The translations under genes were made by a program, and so were the position numbers. From Sporolactobacillus kofuensis (lineage in GTDB: Bacteria; Bacillota; Bacilli; Bacillales; Sporolactobacillaceae), in assembly GCF_042660205.1 (NCBI RefSeq), contig NZ_JBHSTQ010000006.1, positions 62,001-126,000 on the forward strand: 64,000 nucleotides of DNA, read 5' to 3'. This document shows, piece after piece, positions 61,636 through 64,000 of the stretch. The stretch's first letter is position 1, and the number at the start of each line of letters is the position of its first letter. Under the pieces are notes generated by a model. It was not told where the DNA came from and did no database searches. It saw only the letters and a list, made by a program, of their open reading frames with translations.

Positions 61636-61706
61636 TTTCCTCTAGCTTTTTGTCCGGTTCCAAGCCTGTTTGGTCCCATTCAACTGCGTTTTCGGCTCGT
61701 TCCTAA
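61636..61706. repeat. Higher-order 124-bp array (right part after the IS)
   Basis: TTCCTCTAGCTTTTTGTCC, then GGTCCCATTCAACTGCGTTT and GGCTCGTTCCT, continue the monomers of the left part. The junction matches the unit seen at 60006, showing that the IS split it. Confidence 0.85.
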
Positions 61707-61780
61707 CCATTTCCAAATATTAGCTAGCCTCTTTTACAAATTTTTTCTGCTCGATCAGTTGAAAAGGATTTGAATAAAGC

Positions 61781-61829
61781 AAAAGAGGCTCCTCATCAGT
61801 CATTTCTCAGACGATGAGCTGCCTCTTTT
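61781..61829 (-). terminator. Hairpin downstream of pepX
   Basis: The stem AAAAGAGGC / GCCTCTTTT has an inner CTCATC / GATGAG pair and a T-rich tail on the minus strand. Confidence 0.65.
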
Positions 61830-61910
61830 ATGAAACGAACCTTATTAGATCAAGGTATTCAAATCTTGTTTTGTGCGAGGTTGACCTTTGGGGACAGCCT
61901 CTTTGTCTCT

Positions 61911-64000
61911 TTACTTAAATGGAACATCCAAGTGGCAGCTTTCCAGTTCGAATGAATAGTGTAAGTCTTGATTGCCACGCACCGTCATTCCAAAATCGGT
62001 TGCGTAGATAATCAATCCGAGTTGATGCCCGGCAGCTAATCTATGAAATGTCGGCTGCAGCTCAATGGCGACATCATAGAATTGATTTGGCTTCAATTCG
62101 TCTGTCTTCCAAGCATTTGCTCGGTTTTGCAAATTAATATGGCCTTTTGTGATCATCTTGAATGGCGTGGGAAACTTCGCCAAAGTGAATTCACGGAGGC
62201 GATCTTCGCGCCAGCGATAACCCAAGTCCATGCCCTGGATCGGTGATGGGGAAACATTAAATCGTTTCGCTTCACCGTAATCAACCAATTGAAAACTCAG
62301 CATCCCGAATGGCTGGTTTACAGCAACTTTGACGTGAATAGCCACATTTCCATCGATGATCTTGTCCTCATCCAAAGGGCTGGATTTGAACACCAAACGA
62401 TTCTCACTTAGTTCATTCTTTTCCTCAGACTTAATCTCATGCTCCCACTGATCATTATGCGCAGCATAGCGATTAAAGACAGCGTCCGGCAAATGATCTT
62501 GAAAGGACAGCACTTTGTGACCGACCTTATCCATGACCAGCTCACCTTCAGCCAGGTTGTACGTCGTCTTCGGTTGTTCCGGATCCGACCAATCGGGATA
62601 AGCCGTCCAATTTTCCGGGGTTACGTTGTCTTGCACAATCACGTTCGGTAAGAGTTCTTTCGCACCGTTTTCAATACCATAAAGTTCATGGCTGATCCAG
62701 AGATTGATCATATCGGTGTAATCGATCGACCGAAAGGCATTGATGTAGATGTGTTGCCCTTGGTGCAAAATGATTTTTTTGGTTACAGGTACATCCCTTA
62801 AACCTTGCCATAACTTTTCAACCTGTTGTGGCTTCACATTCCAATCGTTCAACCCGTGAATCATGAGTACATCGCATTTGATGTCCTTAATCTTCTTGCG
62901 GTAGTTCCGAGCATCCCAGAACGTGTTATAATCGCCTGATTCACGAGCCATGTCTTGCGCCATCTGTTTCATCTGCTCTTCGAAGTATGCCTTGATATTT
63001 AACTCATAATCCGCAACAGCCTTCATTCGGCTCATTGTTTCAATGGCCAAGACATCAGCGTCTTCACCTGGAAAGCCATCAGGAGCAATCATCAAACCGC
63101 CTGAGCGATAATAATCGTACCATGATGATATAGCTGCTTCGGAGATAATTGTCTTTAACCCTTCAACTCCGGTTGTTGCCGCAGCAGTAGCCAATGTACC
63201 AAGGTAAGAACGCCCCGTCATCGCCACTGAACCATTGCACCACCAAGCGGTGATCGCTATATTATCCGTACGATTTGTGAATGCCCGCCGTTTGCCGTTC
63301 AGCCATTCAATCACATCGATGGTCGCTTCTGTTTGCTGCGGGTCCCCGCAAGTCTGAATGCCATCAGAATCTAAAGTACCGATACCTGCAGAGTAGACCG
63401 CTGCAAAACCGCGTGCCAGGAAATAATCGTTTAAGGTATAGGATTGCTCGCGACTAAATGTTTCAGTGGCTTGCTTGGATTCCCCTGCTACCGGACGTGG
63501 ATCTGGGAGTTGCGATTCATCCTCGTGGAAAGCAATATCCGGATAACTGAGTTCATTCGGTTGCTTTTCAATGAGCGGTACATTGACATTATGTGTTGCC
63601 GCTACGCCTGCCTCATCATTAGTTCCCTGATTGTAAGGGCTCGCTGTATAGAGCGCAGGTACCTTTAAGCCTTTTTCGGTATCCATTGGGCGGATGATCT
63701 CGACCTTCAGTAAATCCCGTTTTCCGTCATGATCGGAATCCACAGATGATTCTACATAGACGACATCACGAATCAATTTTGTCGTATCAAAAACAGCTTG
63801 AGCTTTGCCGTTAAAGAACAGTGGCTTCATGCTCACCGGTAAATGATAGAACGGCGCAAAGTAGCCCTGATTGGTCAGCTGATCGAGGAATGTCTGTCCG
63901 TCCTTGGTGTGCGTTGTGAGTAACAGATACCAAGCGTCCAATAACTGGTCTTTGTTCCAAGGACCAGCTGCTTCTACCATTGGTAACTGCATCTTCTTCA
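61911..64000 (-). CDS. pepX: Xaa-Pro dipeptidyl-peptidase PepX (5' end beyond the window)
   Basis: 696 codons are visible; the frame is still open at the right edge. The usual length is about 760-800 aa, so roughly the first 70-100 residues are missing. It is an S15-family serine peptidase that removes X-Pro dipeptides. The catalytic Ser is in MTGRSYLGTLA, Asp in HGLNDWNVKPQQ and His in HQGQHIYI. The C-terminal beta-domain ends ELESCHLDVPFK. PepX is typical of lactic acid bacteria, where it supports growth on proline-rich peptides. Confidence 0.95.
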   Translation of the reverse strand, partial: KKMQLPMVEAAGPWNKDQLLDAWYLLLTTHTKDGQTFLDQLTNQGYFAPFYHLPVSMKPLFFNGKAQAVFDTTKLIRDVVYVESSVDSDHDGKRDLLKVEIIRPMDTEKGLKVPALYTASPYNQGTNDEAGVAATHNVNVPLIEKQPNELSYPDIAFHEDESQLPDPRPVAGESKQATETFSREQSYTLNDYFLARGFAAVYSAGIGTLDSDGIQTCGDPQQTEATIDVIEWLNGKRRAFTNRTDNIAITAWWCNGSVAMTGRSYLGTLATAAATTGVEGLKTIISEAAISSWYDYYRSGGLMIAPDGFPGEDADVLAIETMSRMKAVADYELNIKAYFEEQMKQMAQDMARESGDYNTFWDARNYRKKIKDIKCDVLMIHGLNDWNVKPQQVEKLWQGLRDVPVTKKIILHQGQHIYINAFRSIDYTDMINLWISHELYGIENGAKELLPNVIVQDNVTPENWTAYPDWSDPEQPKTTYNLAEGELVMDKVGHKVLSFQDHLPDAVFNRYAAHNDQWEHEIKSEEKNELSENRLVFKSSPLDEDKIIDGNVAIHVKVAVNQPFGMLSFQLVDYGEAKRFNVSPSPIQGMDLGYRWREDRLREFTLAKFPTPFKMITKGHINLQNRANAWKTDELKPNQFYDVAIELQPTFHRLAAGHQLGLIIYATDFGMTVRGNQDLHYSFELESCHLDVPFK

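Noticed and set aside
60105..61642. Target-site duplication around the IS
   Set aside because: The flanks (CCAAT on the left, TTTCC on the right) do not repeat at 3-5 bp, so none is claimed.

Overview
The window is low- to mid-G+C Firmicutes DNA, most like a lactic-acid Bacillales such as Sporolactobacillus. It mixes Bacillus-type features (levansucrase SacB with a LevB-type levanase, LevR with a sigma-54 promoter, TnrA-like boxes, lemA-htpX) with lactic-acid-bacterium features (PepX at the right edge, D-2-hydroxyacid dehydrogenase, mannose-family PTS). The genus call is inferred from gene content; no rRNA or tRNA is present. Nearly all genes have a clear GGAGG-type ribosome binding site, and several start at TTG or GTG.

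Layout. 0-4.2 kb: end of an aldo/keto reductase gene, a DUF1801 protein and a large M16C metallopeptidase. 4.5-10.6 kb: an apparently acquired nitrogen-scavenging locus (CodA-like amidohydrolase, SDR, amidase, FadR-type GntR regulator, NCS1 transporter). Its two promoters carry the same pair of elements, a TnrA-like box and a GntR-type operator. 11-16.3 kb: levB, sacB, htpX, lemA. 16.5-20 kb: DUF1643 protein, tyrosine phosphatase, nitroreductase, esterase. 20.3-28 kb: recombinase remnant, orphan trpB, a 1.1-kb repeat array, amino-acid permease, MFS exporter, Old Yellow Enzyme. 28-34.4 kb: a PanE-like reductase with an aminotransferase and divergent LysR, a zinc-type oxidoreductase with divergent HxlR, and a metallophosphatase. 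34.5-38 kb: ferritin-like protein, fluoride riboswitch with two Fluc/CrcB subunits, lactate permease. 38-45 kb: three drug/metabolite export systems with MarR and TetR regulators. 45.3-51.4 kb: mannose/fructose-family PTS operon read from a sigma-54 promoter, with LevR just upstream. 52-59.5 kb: NERD protein, azlCD, BirA-controlled bioY, a broken M1 peptidase, an aminotransferase coupled to D-lactate dehydrogenase, nitroreductase and a small monooxygenase with an apparent ATA start. 59.7-64 kb: a repeat array split by an IS3-like element, then pepX.

The most unusual feature is a genome-architecture one. At least ten intergenic regions, mostly at gene 3' ends, carry tandem arrays of about 21-bp monomers. 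Sequence families differ between loci, but the monomer length is the same. In three arrays (10.7, 22-23 and 59.7-60.1 kb) the monomers are organised into a higher-order unit of exactly 124 bp, equivalent to six monomers with one short. I know of no described system that matches this.

Other regulatory logic readable from sequence: a 37-bp element shared by two oxidoreductase promoters (probably an HxlR regulon); five helically phased CACTAAT elements upstream of the sigma-54 promoter; paired perfect palindromes between a TetR gene and its MFS gene; and a 48-bp copy of levR lying downstream of the PTS operon.
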